From contig SXYT01000100.1 of assembly GCA_005788205.1 (NCBI GenBank), positions 1-7,197 on the forward strand: DNA of 7,197 nucleotides, written 5' to 3'. Every line of letters starts with the position of its first letter. Position 1 is the first letter of the stretch. This document shows positions 6,582 to 7,197 of this stretch, piece after piece. Below the pieces are notes generated by a model. That model saw only the letters and a program-made list of their open reading frames with translations. It was not told the DNA's origin and searched no databases. The stretch comes from Actinomycetota bacterium (GTDB lineage: Bacteria; Actinomycetota; Acidimicrobiia; Acidimicrobiales; Ilumatobacteraceae). A program made the translations under genes and the position numbers.

Positions 6582-6960
6582 AGACGACGGAAGCGACCGT
6601 GCTGACCACCGCGTCAGCCCTGGCACCCGGCCCGAGAACCGCGGCGACGCCGGCGGCCCTCAGTTCGTCGACGTCCTGGTCGGGGATGATGCCGCCCACG
6701 ACCACGGGGATCTCGCTGCCGCGCGCGCGCAGTGCCTTCACCACGAGCGGCGCGAGCGTCATGTGCGCCCCGGAGAGCATGGACAGCCCGACCACGTCGA
6801 CGTCCTCGTCGATCGCGGCGGCGGCCACCGTGTCGGGGGTCTGGAAGAGTCCCGTGTAGATGACCTCCATGCCGGCGTCGCGCAGCGTGCGGGCCACGAT
6901 CTTGATGCCGCGGTCGTGCCCGTCGAGACCGACCTTGGCCACGAGAACGCGGGTGGGCAT
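6577..6960 (-). CDS. B12-binding small subunit of an acyl-CoA mutase
   Basis: Stand-alone cobalamin-binding domain of a coenzyme-B12-dependent acyl-CoA mutase (methylmalonyl-CoA, isobutyryl-CoA or 2-hydroxyisobutyryl-CoA type), which rearranges the carbon skeleton of branched acyl-CoAs. The 127 residues match the length of these small subunits. The DXHXXG motif is D13-G-H15-D-R-G18, with H15 as the expected lower cobalt ligand. It is followed by SML (60-62) in GLSMLSGAH and by VVVGGIIP (86-93), the loops that hold the nucleotide tail. The ATG overlaps the stop of the upstream large-subunit gene by one base (TGATG), and there is no strong ribosome site, so translation is probably coupled. The family is firm; the exact acyl-CoA substrate needs the large subunit's active site, which lies outside the window. 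Confidence 0.93.
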   Translation of the reverse strand: MPTRVLVAKVGLDGHDRGIKIVARTLRDAGMEVIYTGLFQTPDTVAAAAIDEDVDVVGLSMLSGAHMTLAPLVVKALRARGSEIPVVVGGIIPDQDVDELRAAGVAAVLGPGARADAVVSTVASVVS

Positions 6961-7197
6961 CAGATGCTCGGCACTTCCGTGTGGCGGCCGAAGACGCCGC
7001 CGAGCGTCGACATCATCTCCCCCAGCGTCACGTAGGCGTGCGAGGCGTCGATGAGGGCGGGCAACAGGTTGGCCTCCGGGTCTGCGGCCTCGAAGGCGAG
7101 CCGGTCGCGGGCCGCGGCCACCTTGGCGTCGTCACGGTCGCGGCGCACGGAATCAAGCCGCGCGCGCTGGCGCTCCTCCTGCTCCTGGGTGATGCGC
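6960..7197 (-). CDS. Acyl-CoA mutase large subunit (methylmalonyl-CoA mutase family), C-terminal fragment
   Basis: Only the last 78 codons lie in the window; the frame is open to the right edge. The visible part matches the end of the substrate-binding barrel subunit of B12-dependent acyl-CoA mutases. It has a charged helix (EQEERQRARLDSVRRDRD), then an Asn-Leu-Leu-Pro segment (NLLPALIDASHAYVTLGEMM) and a closing LGGVFGRH, where the family has 'TLGE...l..vFG'. A GTG at 7146-7148 could be misread as a start, but the upstream codons continue the family pattern, so it is internal. The protein ends here without a B12 domain, which is supplied by the next gene; this is a split mutase as in isobutyryl-CoA and 2-hydroxyisobutyryl-CoA mutases and archaeal methylmalonyl-CoA mutases. 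Confidence 0.85.
   Translation of the reverse strand, partial: RITQEQEERQRARLDSVRRDRDDAKVAAARDRLAFEAADPEANLLPALIDASHAYVTLGEMMSTLGGVFGRHTEVPSI

Overview
The window is strongly GC-rich, with G or C at most third codon positions and tightly packed genes that often overlap by 1 or 4 bases. An N-anchored Slp-type (tripeptidyl-aminopeptidase-like) hydrolase, a NirA-like sulfite reductase and a split B12 mutase together suggest an actinobacterium (Actinomycetota). The genus cannot be read from the sequence.

Layout: (1) bases 2-1366, plus strand, the 3' part of a carotenoid oxygenase (RPE65/CCD family) gene, cut by the left window edge. (2) 1394-2962, minus strand, a membrane-anchored or secreted alpha/beta hydrolase of the tripeptidyl-aminopeptidase type, convergent with the first gene. 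(3) 2963-3153, a short divergent control region with a candidate leaderless promoter for the next operon. (4) 3154-6531, plus strand, a four-gene operon: precorrin-2 dehydrogenase/sirohydrochlorin ferrochelatase, uroporphyrinogen-III C-methyltransferase (cobA), an unrecognised 82-residue protein, and a siroheme/[4Fe-4S] sulfite reductase. (5) 6522-6581, a small convergent junction with an 11-bp tandem repeat and a weak hairpin. (6) 6577-7197, minus strand, the stand-alone B12-binding subunit of an acyl-CoA mutase and the C-terminus of its large subunit, cut by the right edge.

The central operon is a coherent unit. CobA methylates uroporphyrinogen III to precorrin-2. The dehydrogenase/ferrochelatase oxidises that to sirohydrochlorin and inserts iron. 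The resulting siroheme is the cofactor of the reductase encoded at the end of the operon, which probably reduces sulfite to sulfide for assimilation. All four genes overlap at their stop/start codons, so they are probably translationally coupled.

I see no wholly new system here. The points most worth a second look are: the sulfite reductase, which keeps a full set of cluster-type cysteines (CX5C plus CX3C) in both pseudo-symmetric halves; the uncharacterised 82-residue protein locked between cobA and the reductase; and the tandem repeat that runs through the reductase stop codon and places stop codons in all three frames. No tRNA, rRNA, CRISPR array, insertion sequence or phage element was recognised, and no gene-free stretch exceeds 300 bases.
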